DNA of 64,000 bases from Vicia villosa (taxonomy: Eukaryota > Streptophyta > Magnoliopsida > Fabales > Fabaceae): contig NC_081186.1 in the NCBI RefSeq assembly GCF_029867415.1, positions 25,733,915 through 25,797,914 on the forward strand, written 5' to 3'. Position 1 is the first letter of the stretch; each line of letters opens with the position of its first letter. The notes under the pieces are model-generated. The model saw only the letters and a program-made list of their open reading frames with translations. It was not told the origin of the DNA and searched no databases. A program made the translations under genes and the position numbers. Below, one piece after another: positions 41,707-52,931 of the stretch.

Positions 41707-44700
41707 TGTCGCACGCTCGCGAAAAATGAACAGAGTCGCCACCAATATATTTATCCCATAAGGGAATGGAATATCAGGAAACCTAACAAAGGAAGGAACA
41801 AGGTCTTGCGACCAGAGAATCAAGGTACGGGAGTCGGTTACGCAAGGGGAAGGTATTAGCACCCCTCGCGCCCATCGTACTCGATGGTATCCACCTATGT
41901 TTGTTTCTAACTAAAGGGTGTGTACTATGTCTATGTCTATATGCGAATGAATGCAAAATGTAGGGAAAAGAAAGAATTGTACTCGCACGGGCCCTGCCCC
42001 GCTGCCTACGTATCCTTTTCAGGAATCAGAGTTACCGTAGCTTGGCTAAAGATTTTCTGTTTGTTTTTGTGTTTTTTAGTTGGGCGGAGTTAACGCTCGC
42101 GCTCTTGCATAAGGGGACAGCCTAGGATGCAATAGAGCGGAGATAACAATGCCCTTAAGAAAGGAGAGAAGAGAGAGAGTTTGAGTGTTTCGAGGAAATC
42201 CCTAAGGCAAGGGAAACTCGAGTTACTCTTTGGTTTGTGTCTTTTAGAATTTGGGAACTTACGCCCGAATGGTTCCCTAAAGCAAGGGAGATCCAAGCAC
42301 TCGAATGATTCCCTAAAGCAAGGGAGATTCAAGCTTCCATTCCCTTTTTAATGATTTTTACTTTTTTATTAATGTTTTTTAAGTATTTTCTTTGTATTTT
42401 TTAGAGGGGATTTTATTTGAATATTTTTAGATGTTTTAGTGTTGTAAAAGAAAAGAATGAAAAGAGGGGGACTAGCCTATTCTCTAAGCCTAATTGTTGT
42501 TGATTAATTCCTAAAAAGAAAAATACGAAATATTGAAAATATTCACAAAACTAAAAGAAATAAAATCCAAGTCAACCATGAAAATCGTTCACAAACAATA
42601 GCATTTTTTATTCATGTTAGAAACTATTTTTGAATTAACAAAGAAAACTATTTATTTATGGTTTATCAACCAATCAAAAATCAAAGAAGTCAATCAATTA
42701 AAATTCAATTAAAAGAAAATAAACTTCTAAAAGTCTAATTGAGTGAAAAATATTTTTGTCATTTTATTTACAAGGAAACCTCAATTAATTGCAAAAAGAA
42801 TTAAAGAAAATCAATTTTATCATTTGTTTTTTTACTAACAGCATGGGGTGCAAAAGTATTTTCTGTATGAACTAAAATCATGTTAAAGCAAAACAGGGCT
42901 AAAAATGGGGGTGTGGGAAGTAGTCTGGCGCTAAGGCCCAATCCAGGTGACGCGTGTGCATTAGCAACAAGGGGGCGCAAATTCTGAAAAGGGCAAGGCC
43001 CAGGGCACCTACGGCCCAACGTTACAAACTAATTGCCAATTCTATTTCATTTATTCTTTTGTATCAGTGTTTGTTTATTATATGGTTTTTTTATCATGCA
43101 ACATGTGAAATCAAAACGTAACGTGACATGAAGGAGCCACATAATACATCAATTGGTCAAAATAAATTTAAGTCACAAAGGACAAAAGAGTATCCCTAGC
43201 CAATGACAACGTTCCAACTCAGCACTTGATGATTGAAATGCAATTAAAACAAACCATAAGCTGGGAAAAGCAACCAATAAGGATAAGCCACCTAAGCAAC
43301 GGATTAAACACCACACAAAAAACACAGCCGCCGGACTACCATTCCGGTCATCTTCTCCGGCGACTTCATCACGCCGGAGACCTTCAGTTTTCCCAGAATT
43401 TGAACATGTCACCACTATCGGACTCGGTTTTCACTGTAGATTCCAGATCTACCGCCGGTTTTTATTAATTCTTGCTCTAACACACGAACCGAAATCAATT
43501 CCACAAGCCCTAGCATGGACTAACTTCATCAAAGCTGAACCTAAGCGTATCAATTACTCTTAAACATCTATAGGACATGAACACAAGGTTTAATCACATA
43601 AACAAACGGCATACCAAGCATAATGGATCAGATTAAGAACAAGAATTCCATATCCATGTGATACATAACACTGCATACACTTGAGTCTCATTTCAGGTCT
43701 AAATGGCCTATCACATGTGACTACTATGATGAGAGAGTCTTGAAAACATACCTGTTCCGATCTTGATTCAATCAATGTGAAGCAACCGCTACTCTCCTTG
43801 AGATCCTCGTTGATGCTAATATGAGTTGTCGTTGATCCAATGCAATTCCTTGAGAAGTAGATTTAGAGTTCTTGAAGCTTAATCCAACTGAACTTCTTCA
43901 AAGCATGATGATGAAGCGGTAGTGTTGACGATTTTCGAAACTTGCGGTGATGATGATGGTGAATCCGTAGGGAGCTTATTGATGATGATGAGAATGAAGG
44001 TGGTCGTAGGTGATGATTGATGGTGTTGATGAAGGTTGAGAAGCGTGAATGATGAAGGTGATGAAGATGAGGAAGATGGTGGTTACGGCAATCGGAGGAG
44101 TTAGTTATGGAGGTGGTTAGGGTGGTGAAAGTTAGTTAGAGGAGGTAGTTATGGTGGAGAGAGAAAGGAGAGAGTGAAGATGAGAATGGAGGAGAGAGAA
44201 CCGAGGGAAAATGAGAGGGTGAGGGAGAAAAATGAAGATGTGTGAATTTTTTTGTGAATCGTGAGTTGCGAAGGTTTTGTTTATATAGTGAGGTGAGGTT
44301 GCATGAAGAAAGTGTATCATGAGTGTGGGGCTTATTTTCATGCATGCAGCAAGAGTTATGTCATTTGTGGAAAACACTTTATGGCTTTTTCGTTTCAGAC
44401 TGGTGCACGAGTTTGAGACCTTACAACTCTCACCATGAGCCACCAGTTGCTTTGATTCATCCATCAACATGAAGAGCACATGGAATAGAATAGGTTTTCT
44501 GTTGGAGACATCTTGAGATGAGATCTGGCATAGGAGGAAAACTCGTATGAAACAAAGGTGGGAACCAGCATTTGGACACGCATGCACAGCACAACTCCTG
44601 GCCTGGGTCTTTGTCAAAAATGTGACTCTGCGAGGGCATGACTTTGAGTGCCTCTATCTTGGTCCATACATGCCCACTTGCTACCATCCATAGCTTGTTT

Positions 44701-45834
44701 GAAAGAGGACGTGGCAAGGAAGAGTTTAAGATTTGCCTTGTTCAAAATGAGAGCTTGTGGAGAGAGAAAATTGGACTTAAATTCAGCCCACCATGTGTTT
44801 GTAGAAATGCCTTGCGCATGACTTGGATCTTGGCCTGCCTGATGCTGCATTCTGGACAGTGTGAGGGCATGACTTTGAACACCCACAATTGATTCAATAT
44901 CCACCCAATTGGATTAATTCTTATTTCATTGTGTAGAGGGCATGGAGGAGAAGAGATGCATACCAAGTTTGCATTTATAGCACACTTGTATATCTCTAAA
45001 ATCAGCTTGAGATTTGGCATGCCACATGTTTGATGAAATGCCTAGTCATGACTTGGTTTGTGACTTGAGCTGTGGCCTAGATCAAATGAGTTTTCAGCAA
45101 CTTCAAACCATTTTATCTCTCCATACAAGCTTCAAATGAAGAAACCTCCAACTAGAGAATTGTAGCATTCCATGATCTAAACATTTTTGATGTTGGAATT
45201 TTTCTCAAATGAGGCCTTTTGACACGTGTAAATCAAGGCTGAATTGGACTGCTCATCAAGATTTAAAGAGCCAAAAAATTTTCTAGGTGTCAAAACTTTC
45301 CATTTTTGTTATTTCTCTATTTTTGGCAACTTTTTGTCAAACCTCCGATTTTATTCGTTCTTTGACTTTTCTTGAGCAATTTTCCACCAAAAGTCAATAT
45401 TTGAATAATTCTTCTGATTTTGACCCAAAAGTCAACTGTTCTGATTTTCCTCCGATCTTGATGAAATTCCCTATTAAAGCTTTTCTAGTCAAATGAAAAC
45501 ATCCACATAGTTAATATGAAAGCTTCTCACTCATAAAATCCATTCCTGATTAAATGTTGACCAGAAAGTCAACTGGTTGACTTTGGTCGAGGAAACCCTG
45601 ATTAAGAGGATCAGATAACTTCTGAGCTTGTACATTCTTGCCAATACTATGAACTGGATGAAAACCCTGATTTCAAGAGGTCTTGGGCAAGCTGATGACA
45701 CCCCACATTAGGCTTCAAGTCTCTCCTTCTGACCAAGGACCAATGATACAGATGCATGCAATGATATGACCTAAATGGATGTATGTTTATGAGTTGCCAG
45801 ATAAATAAGGGTAGGACAAATTTCGGGTATGACA
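41707..45834 (-). repeat. 3' LTR (element orientation) of the Ogre-derived element
   Basis: 4,128 bp. A minus-strand TATA box (CTATATAAA) lies at 44,288-44,280. Frames of 161, 96 and 92 codons recur in the other LTR, but they overlap each other and resemble no protein. Confidence 0.95.
45360..45600 (-). promoter_or_regulatory. TTGAC/GTCAA (W-box-like) cluster in the Ogre-derived U3
   Basis: GTTGACC, AAGTCAACTGG and GTTGACTTTGG lie within 45,558-45,595, with further cores near 45,362, 45,391 and 45,430. The same cluster is in the other LTR (about 56,590-56,830). It lies between the U3 end and the TATA box on the minus strand. A role in WRKY-dependent induction is inferred. Confidence 0.4.
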
Positions 45835-45850
45835 GCTGCCCCTATTTAAT
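45835..45850 (-). promoter_or_regulatory. Polypurine tract of the Ogre-derived element
   Basis: The minus strand reads AAATAGGGGCAGC immediately before TGTCATACCC, the form known from Ogre elements. Confidence 0.8.
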
Positions 45851-46130
45851 CGTCTTAAACCTGAAGGTGAGATTGGCGTTAGCCTTTCGAACATTCGAGG
45901 TAGAAGAAGAGTAAATACCAAAGTACCAGAAATTTGTCCTAAAGAGGGGATAGGGTGAGTGTTATTCTATTTTTGTTTTGATATCTGCTGGGGAAAGAGA
46001 AGTTTTGTTTTTCTGGCGGACATATTCACAGTGAGTAATGGATTTGAATGGTGGTAGTAAGTAGCGTGGTAATGGTGCCAATACAGGTTTTCAAAGAGGA
46101 TGATGGTATGAAACAATGACTGAAAGGAAA

Positions 46131-46998
46131 AGATCTCGTGCGATCTATGACTCAACATCGGGAGAAGATCTCTTACGATCTTCAAGACTGAAAAGAAAGT
46201 AGATCTCGTGCGATCTACGACTCAACATCGGGAGAAGATCTCGTACGATCTCTAAGACTAAAAGGAAAAAGATCTCGTGCGATCTATGACTCAACATCGG
46301 GAGAAGATCTCGTACGATCTTCAGGACTGAAAGGAAAGAAGATCTCGTGCGACCTATGACTCAACATCGACTCGACAACAGGAGAGGATCTCGTACGATC
46401 TTCAGGACAGAAAGGAAAAGATCTCGTGCGATCTATGACTCAACATCGGGAGAAGATCTCGTACGATCTTCAGGACTGAAAGGAAAGAAGATCTCGTGCG
46501 ATCTATGACTCAACATCGGGAGAAGATCTCGTACGATCTCCAAGGCTGAAAGGAAAAAGATCTCGTGCGATCTATGACTCAACATCGGGAGAAGATCTCG
46601 TACGATCTTCAAGACTGAAAGGAAAGAGATCTCGTGCGATCTATGACTCAACATCGGGAGAAGATCTCGTACGAACCTCAAGACTGAAAGGAAAAAGATC
46701 TCGTGCGATCTATGACTTAACATAGGGAGAAGATCTCGTACGAACTTCAGGACTGAAAGGAAAAAGATCTCGTGCGATCTATGACTCAACAACGGGAGAA
46801 GATCTCGTACGATCTTCAGGACTGAAAGGAAAAAGATCTCGTGCGATCTATGACTCAACATCGGGAGAAGATCTCGTACGATCTTCAGGACAGAAAGGAA
46901 ACGATCTCGTGCGATCTACGACTCAACATCGGGAGAAGACCTCGTACGATCTTCAGGACTGAAAGGAAAAAGATCTCGTGCAATCTATGACTCAACAT
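46131..46998 (-). repeat. Tandem array, about 12.5 units of 69-70 bp
   Basis: Unit starts (AGATCTCGTG or variant) at 46,131, 46,201, 46,270, 46,340, 46,419, 46,489, 46,558, 46,627, 46,696, 46,765, 46,834, 46,902 and 46,971. One interval is 79 bp because of a 10 bp insert near 46,370. Each unit is two related halves: AGATCTCGTGCGATCTATG... and AGATCTCGTACGATCTTCA.... It lies in the 3' untranslated region, where Ogre elements are known to carry tandem repeats. Confidence 0.95.
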
Positions 46999-47024
46999 CG
47001 AGGTTTGGAGAAGGAAATTGGTTC

Positions 47025-47165
47025 TGAAATGGTTTGCCAGGTTGGAAACTGGGCTTTGAAAGGGTTTGCCAGGTTGGGAACTGGGCTTTGAAAGGGTTTG
47101 CCAGGTTGGGAACTGGGCTTTGAAAGGGTTTGCCAGGTTGGGAACTGGGCTTTGAAAGGGTTCGA
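47025..47165 (-). repeat. Tandem array, about four units of 36 bp
   Basis: Units contain GAACTGGGCTTTGAAAGGG and TTTGCCAGGTTGG. The first unit is slightly diverged. Because 36 is a multiple of three, the array yields a 78-codon minus-strand frame that is repeat-derived. Confidence 0.95.
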
Positions 47166-47269
47166 AGGTCGGAAGGCAAAGGATTCACAACACGGGGGTT
47201 GGGCCTGAAAAGTTTTCCCATACTGGGGAAGGGACCACGGAGACTAGTGACGACTAGACTCGATCAAAA

Positions 47270-47730
47270 GACATAATCACGAAGATGTTGATGCTTGCGA
47301 AGCATAAGAATTACATTAATCCCTCAGGCCAAAGGCGGGGTGTAACTCTTCAAGAGTGGCAATCGTTCGAATTACCACACACCAAGTATGGTTATTCAAA
47401 CGATTGAAAAAATGAGATGGGTTGAATTCCCACCCTCATTCGCACTCTAATTTGCACGCAGCACACGGGAAATAACCACGACAAGACTAGTAACAACTAG
47501 ACTCGACAAGAAGATGATAGTAACCATTGGAGATCACGGAGATATCGATGCTTACGAAGCATAAGAATTACATTAATCCCTCAGGCCAAAGGCGGGGTGT
47601 AACTCTTCAAGAGCGGCAATCGTTCGAATTGCCACACACCAAGTATGGTTACTCAAACAATTGAAAAACGAGATGGGTTGAATGCCCACCCTCATTCACA
47701 CTCTAATCTGTACGCAACATACGGGAAATA
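47270..47730 (-). repeat. Direct duplication of about 200 bp, offset 257 bp
   Basis: GAAGCATAAGAATTACATTA and the text up to ACGGGAAATAACC occur first from about 47,285 and again from about 47,542, with a few differences. Confidence 0.9.
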
Positions 47731-50700
47731 ACCTCGGAGACAACGATTCTGACGAAGAAAGACATTGTGCCCGATCCATATTGGAGAGAGAAAATGAGAC
47801 TTCTTTTGGGGATTAGGGATACCAGGTATCGGCACCGTGGTTTGAGGGGATTTGTAATATAGTGGCAGATATCAATTGGAGTTTGTAAGGACAACTTTTA
47901 TGTGGGGAAGTATCATCGTCTTGATTGAGTGCCGATTTGTATTATCTGGCTTATGCTTTGTATGCATGTTTGAATTTTCCTTTGGCGTAATGATCCGCTT
48001 TGACGGATATGCTACACTTTTGAGGATGTAATGTTATATGCAGTGAACTATATGCAGACTGCCAAATAAAGGCATTAGTGAGGTAAACACCAGGGAGAAT
48101 CCCTTTAATGTTCAAGACCATGTAGAGATGCCAATAACTATTTGACTTTGATTTGTAAGATGCACCTTCTTTGACTTGAAGAATAATTTCTGACTTCTCA
48201 CCATGTGCCACTGCTTGGAGGATTTTCAGCTTGAGGAGATTCCCTCGATTCACCATGTTGGGGATGAGAAATCCAGGTAATGAGCCTTGGTTAGGGAAGT
48301 AGGACAACTCCTAGGAGAAATAAACTCCATGCTTTGTGAGAGACCAAGGTTCTAGGAGAAATAAACTCCTATGATTAGGGAGAGGACAATAAAACTCAGA
48401 AGATCGTGCCCCAAGTTTCATGACCCATGAAGGAAATTTCCCCAGTGGATCCTTGGAGAGATTTGTCAAATCTCGACGTAACTGCCCCAGATTGGTTGAA
48501 TTTGAGAGAGATTCCTCGACTTGATTACCCCAGATTGATCGAAGCTTGAAGAGATTTATCGACATGATTGCCCCAGATATGCTGAATTTGAGAGGTCAAA
48601 CCTCGATTCAATTGCCTCTGATTAGGTATATCTTACTAGAATCCTCAAGCCTTCCTTGTTTTGAAGTCAAACAAACATGGAAACAACTTTACCACGCTCA
48701 ACGGAGTCTCCAAACTCTTCCCCACAGAGTAATCAAAGAACGCATCAACTGTTCATGCTCAACGGATTTCTTTAGAGAACCTGCCCCTTGATGGTCAACA
48801 TTTGGAATGATTAGATTTTACTCCTCGGAGTTCTGCACTTTCACATGATCAAGTTACTCACTGATTCTCATCCTTGAAAATTTCCTTGATGTTAAGCACA
48901 TATTTTGCATGCAAAAGAATGTTAATTCTAAGAATGATAATTCTAATGCAAAACCTATGTTAGTCTTGAAGTTTTTAAAACTATTTATGAAATGAGGTTG
49001 CGACCTCTTGTGACTGAATCACTAGTTGACACAACCTCGATTTTGCATATGGAAGATAAAGCAAGCATACGATACCAACATGGATATGTGTCTCGCTTCA
49101 TTGGGAGTCAGTTAAACGCTATCTCATCGGAGTGCGCTTTCAAAATAAACCCTACTTCAATTAGGACTTTCAAGGGTTGTAACTTGGCCGGGTTCACGGT
49201 TTAAAGAAACAAAGGATATTTAGGCTCAAAATTATTTGTACCCACCCCCTTCGTGATGTTCTCCAATCCTATGTTCAATTAACTCGACATGAGTGTTCAT
49301 CCCTCACAAGGAATTTGGAATGGTTGAGGAATCAATAAGGTTCTTCGGACATGGCGGTCGCTCACCTTTTATTCTTCTGATTCATTGTCACACGACTTTT
49401 GCTTGGCAATTTCATCATCTCTTTTTTTTTGCTTCTTTTGTCATTTTTCTTTTCATCCTTTTCTTCTTATTTATTTTTTTTGCCATTTTTTGCTATTTAT
49501 TATTTTTTTTTGAACAAGTCGTGTGACCTCGCATTATCTTTGATTCGTTGGAGGTGATTACGACTGCATCACTCCATTGTTTTGATGAAGGATTACCATT
49601 GTGGTATCGTCATCTCTTGATCTCTTGATGGAATAAGGATAATCATTGCGGTTTTGACATTCCTCAACCTTTTGAAGGATAGCCATTGTTGTATCCTTAG
49701 ATGCATGCCCTTCTGGTGAGTTTTGAAAGCTCGATCAAGTTAAATGAACACTACCCTGCCCCAAGGTTAAAATAAGGGTTTTTTATAATTATAAAAGAAA
49801 CTCCTTCTTCAAGGCTCAAAGGGGTTGACGAGGGTCTATCTCCCTTATATCTCCGGTGTTTGGGGATTTGAAACAATGCCTGTACATCCTCAGTAGGGTT
49901 CTTATTCGAAAACACATGATTAAAGATTTTGCATTTTTATTTTTCATCATTCTCCCTCCGCTTTTTGCCTAAGCAAGGGATTAGTAAAGTTGGTATCGTA
50001 ATGCCAAAAACATTTTATGAGTGATAACGAATGGGTGGCTTCAAGACAAACATAAACAATGTATTATGATTTTCATTCAGAAATTAACAAGTTTTTACAT
50101 GCTAGAAATGCTTAAACAAACAATGAAATGTTACAAATGAGAATGCAATAAAGAAACTAAATGAATGCCATTGTTGAGGAGACTTGACTCCGTCTGGACT
50201 TATTGATCTTGAATACTTTTTGCAGTTCTTTCCAAACACTTCAGATTACTCCAAAAGAGAACTCCAACGAAGTCACCCATGAGTCGTAAACTTTTGCCTT
50301 GCTTTAGGGATTCGAGCAATGCGAGTGATGCAATGCTCAAGATAAGAGTACGTCTTGCTTATCCCTCGTGCGGGAGCACCAAGCATATTCATTGAAGAAG
50401 TATTTGCCATCAAACATGGAGGAACCTTGCGTGGTCACCAAACTTAGAGAAGCTACTTGTTGCAAGGAGAGCTCAAACACCAACTAAAACACCAACCTCC
50501 ACGGATACAACTGAGCACAAGAACCTTGAGAATGAGAGATGCTTCTACAAAACATTCTTGATTACTTTTTGAAAAAGATTCTAACAAAGTTGCTCGAGAA
50601 TTTATGGTGTTTTCATTATTATCATACCAACGAGTTCAAACAAGGAAGTAGCCTTCTACAAAATAGGAAATACTGAAATGAGAATACGGAAATGAAATGA

Positions 50701-50789
50701 TGATTGCCATAGTTGAGGAGCCTTGACTCCATTTGGGCTTATTATTAATTTTTTTTATTGGTGATACTTTATGGGATACGGACATTCAC
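47731..50789 (-). other. Long 3' untranslated region of the Ogre-derived element
   Basis: About 3 kb without a conserved frame. It contains weakly repeated phrases (for example CCCCAGATT...GAGAGATT near 48,485-48,600) and T-rich runs near 49,420-49,510. In a complete Ogre, protease and pol would follow gag here. I see no trace of them. Confidence 0.6.
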
Positions 50790-51899
50790 TTATGCATGAA
50801 CTCTTCGTTTTATGTGCAGGCCATTTGGAGTGAATGATATTGCTTTAGAGTCAATGAGGTCTTGGACTTTGTGTTTCAAAACATTACAATCCTCAGTTGA
50901 ATGTCCAGATGTCCCAGAATGGTATTCACACTTCGCATTTAAGTCATATCCTTGAGGAATCGGTGTTGGAGGGGGCTTAAACTCCCTTAGTTGGAGCAAA
51001 GAATCCTTGAGTAAATGAGAAAGTAGTCGACTATAGGTCATAGGAATTGGGTCAATTCTTCTTGGTGGTCTCCTCGGCATTTGTGGACCCTGTTGCTGGT
51101 GATGATTCAAATATCCAATTAGTTCAGGTGTCTTCCTTTTTTGATTTGGTTGTGAAACAATCAAAGACTGATAAAGTGGAGAATCCGGAATCCAAGACGG
51201 TGCATTGTGCTTCTGATTTGAAGTAGATCCGACATAGAAGTATGAATCAACCTTCTCTTCCACCACAGATGGAACCGTATTTCCTTGAACACTCATGCCC
51301 TCAGAGGTGATCAAAATCACTTTTGAGTCAATGAGATCTTGAATTTGATGCTTCAGCGCCCTACAATTCTCAATATCATGGCCAGGTGCCCCAGAATGGA
51401 ACTCGCATCGAGCATTGGCATCAAAATTGGGGGGAAGCTTTTCAGGCATGGATAAATCGCGTACCTCAACCAACCGAAGTTCCAGCAAGCGGGGAAGTAA
51501 CTGAGCATAAGGCATGGGGATCGGATCAAGAACCTTCCGAGGCATCTTAGGTTTTTGCCCACACATTCGGCCTCCTTGATTCATTCTAGGGACATGAACA
51601 GATTGACGTGGCGGTAATGGCACTTGAAGTTGAGGGAGAGCTCCCTGAGGTACCCCATGAGTGGAAAGAGATCCTATTGAAGAGAAGGAGTCAACAATTT
51701 CTGTTGCAGCAGCAGGGACAACGTCACCTTCCTTCCTTAGTACCGTTTTCAGAACTTCCATGACCAGACTCAATTGAGTCTTCAACTGACTGTTTTCCCC
51801 CTTTAGTGCACCCTGATTATGGATCAAGTCTTGCATCTCCAACATAAGATGACCCATTTGTTCCCTCATCTCATCCATTTCCTCACGGAGTTGTTCCAT
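50790..51899 (-). CDS. Ogre-type gag with duplicated zinc module (369 aa)
   Basis: Intact frame from ATG at 51,899 to the stop at 50,790. Residues 1-55 look like a coiled coil (REEMDEMREQMGHLMLEMQ). Residues about 123-200 and 281-358 are related modules: each has DPIPM.Y..LL..LL, a C..H.....H....C motif (CEFHSGAPGHDIENC at 165-179; CEYHSGTSGHSTEDC at 324-338) and LKH..QDLIDSK after it. It matches the C-terminal part of Ogre/Tat Gag; the usual N-terminal capsid core is not evident. Intactness in a pol-less element suggests recent origin or selection. Confidence 0.85.
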   Translation of the reverse strand: MEQLREEMDEMREQMGHLMLEMQDLIHNQGALKGENSQLKTQLSLVMEVLKTVLRKEGDVVPAAATEIVDSFSSIGSLSTHGVPQGALPQLQVPLPPRQSVHVPRMNQGGRMCGQKPKMPRKVLDPIPMPYAQLLPRLLELRLVEVRDLSMPEKLPPNFDANARCEFHSGAPGHDIENCRALKHQIQDLIDSKVILITSEGMSVQGNTVPSVVEEKVDSYFYVGSTSNQKHNAPSWIPDSPLYQSLIVSQPNQKRKTPELIGYLNHHQQQGPQMPRRPPRRIDPIPMTYSRLLSHLLKDSLLQLREFKPPPTPIPQGYDLNAKCEYHSGTSGHSTEDCNVLKHKVQDLIDSKAISFTPNGLHIKRRVHA

Positions 51900-52911
51900 A
51901 GTTGATCTTGGAGTCGTGGCGGTGAGAAGTCAAATCTGTTGTTGATCTTGAAATCTGAATAGAAAGGGTCCCATAAGTCTCTGAGAGAACCATGAAATGC
52001 ATGATAATATGAATGCATGTTTCATTTATGAGAGATCCTAAAGTCTTTTTACACTTTCCATTTTCTTTTTTCTTTTGGAATCCAAGCTTTGTTTTATATG
52101 GAGTATATTTTCTTTTCTTTTTTCTGCTTTTCTATTTCCTTTTTTCTTTTTGTTTCTTTTTTTTTTGGAAATAGACTTTAGGATCCCCCACAAATGAAGT
52201 GGATACAGCAATGATGTTATGCAATGCAAAAGCACGGAATCGAGGTCCATATAATCTTAGTAGCATATGTACAATCCTCTGAATGACTGATAAAAAACCT
52301 CCTTGTAGGCCAAATGTCACAGGATCAAAGGTTCGACGCCTTTTTGAATACCAGAATATCAAGCACCATGAGAACAGACCAAATAAAGGTCCGACCTCAA
52401 ATATGAAGAAGCAATGGTATGTAGGAGTCAAGGTTTCCTGTCCCACCCCAATCTCACGGGTATGAAGTCTAGACACGGACAAGTGGTCCCTAATGGTCAC
52501 TAGGGTCTACAGTTCCCATGGGGTACAAAGTGTTTGAGGCAACAAGCGTGCCAGACACAGTGTTCCATGAAAGAACCTCGCCCAGTTGTGGTACCCCATG
52601 TCAAGCTCGATCGTAGCAAGAGCCACGGGAGTCAACATGAGCATCCACGCTAATCCTATGTGTCACTGGCCTGGGTAGTGGGCCTTTTACCTCACAAAAA
52701 CCCCCCACCTGCAAAACAAAGCAGAAAAATATGTGGCCCCCACGGGGACCCATAATATAGTCCAGATGCATGCGGAAAGTAAACATGATATGCAAGCAGG
52801 AAAATAGACATGATATGCAAACATATATACAAGATGTAAACATATAAACAAATAAATAAACACCCAATAAAAGAAACAACAAACAAAGGCTAGGATCGAC
52901 TTGCTTAGGTA
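51900..52911 (-). other. Leader between primer site and gag of the Ogre-derived element
   Basis: About 1 kb. Short frames exist (52,601-52,939 and 52,132-52,500 on the minus strand) but show no known domain. T/A-rich tracts lie at 52,065-52,170. Confidence 0.6.
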
Positions 52912-52929
52912 TCCCCAGCAGAGTCGCCA
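52912..52929 (-). promoter_or_regulatory. Primer binding site, TGGCGACTC type (Ogre)
   Basis: The minus strand reads TGGCGACTCTGCTGGGGA two bases inside the LTR. This is the Ogre-type site, reported as tRNA-Arg complementary. Confidence 0.85.
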
Positions 52930-52931
52930 GC

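Noticed and set aside
44132..44617. 161-codon minus-strand frame, repeated almost unchanged at 55,357-55,842
   Set aside because: Both copies lie at the same place in the two LTRs of one element, overlap other frames and resemble no protein. Their similarity follows from LTR identity.
46433..46861. 142-codon repetitive minus-strand frame
   Set aside because: Product of the 69-70 bp tandem array. Unit length near a multiple of three keeps a frame open.
46131..46998. CRISPR-like regular repeats
   Set aside because: Units are contiguous with no unique spacers, and the context is a plant retrotransposon.
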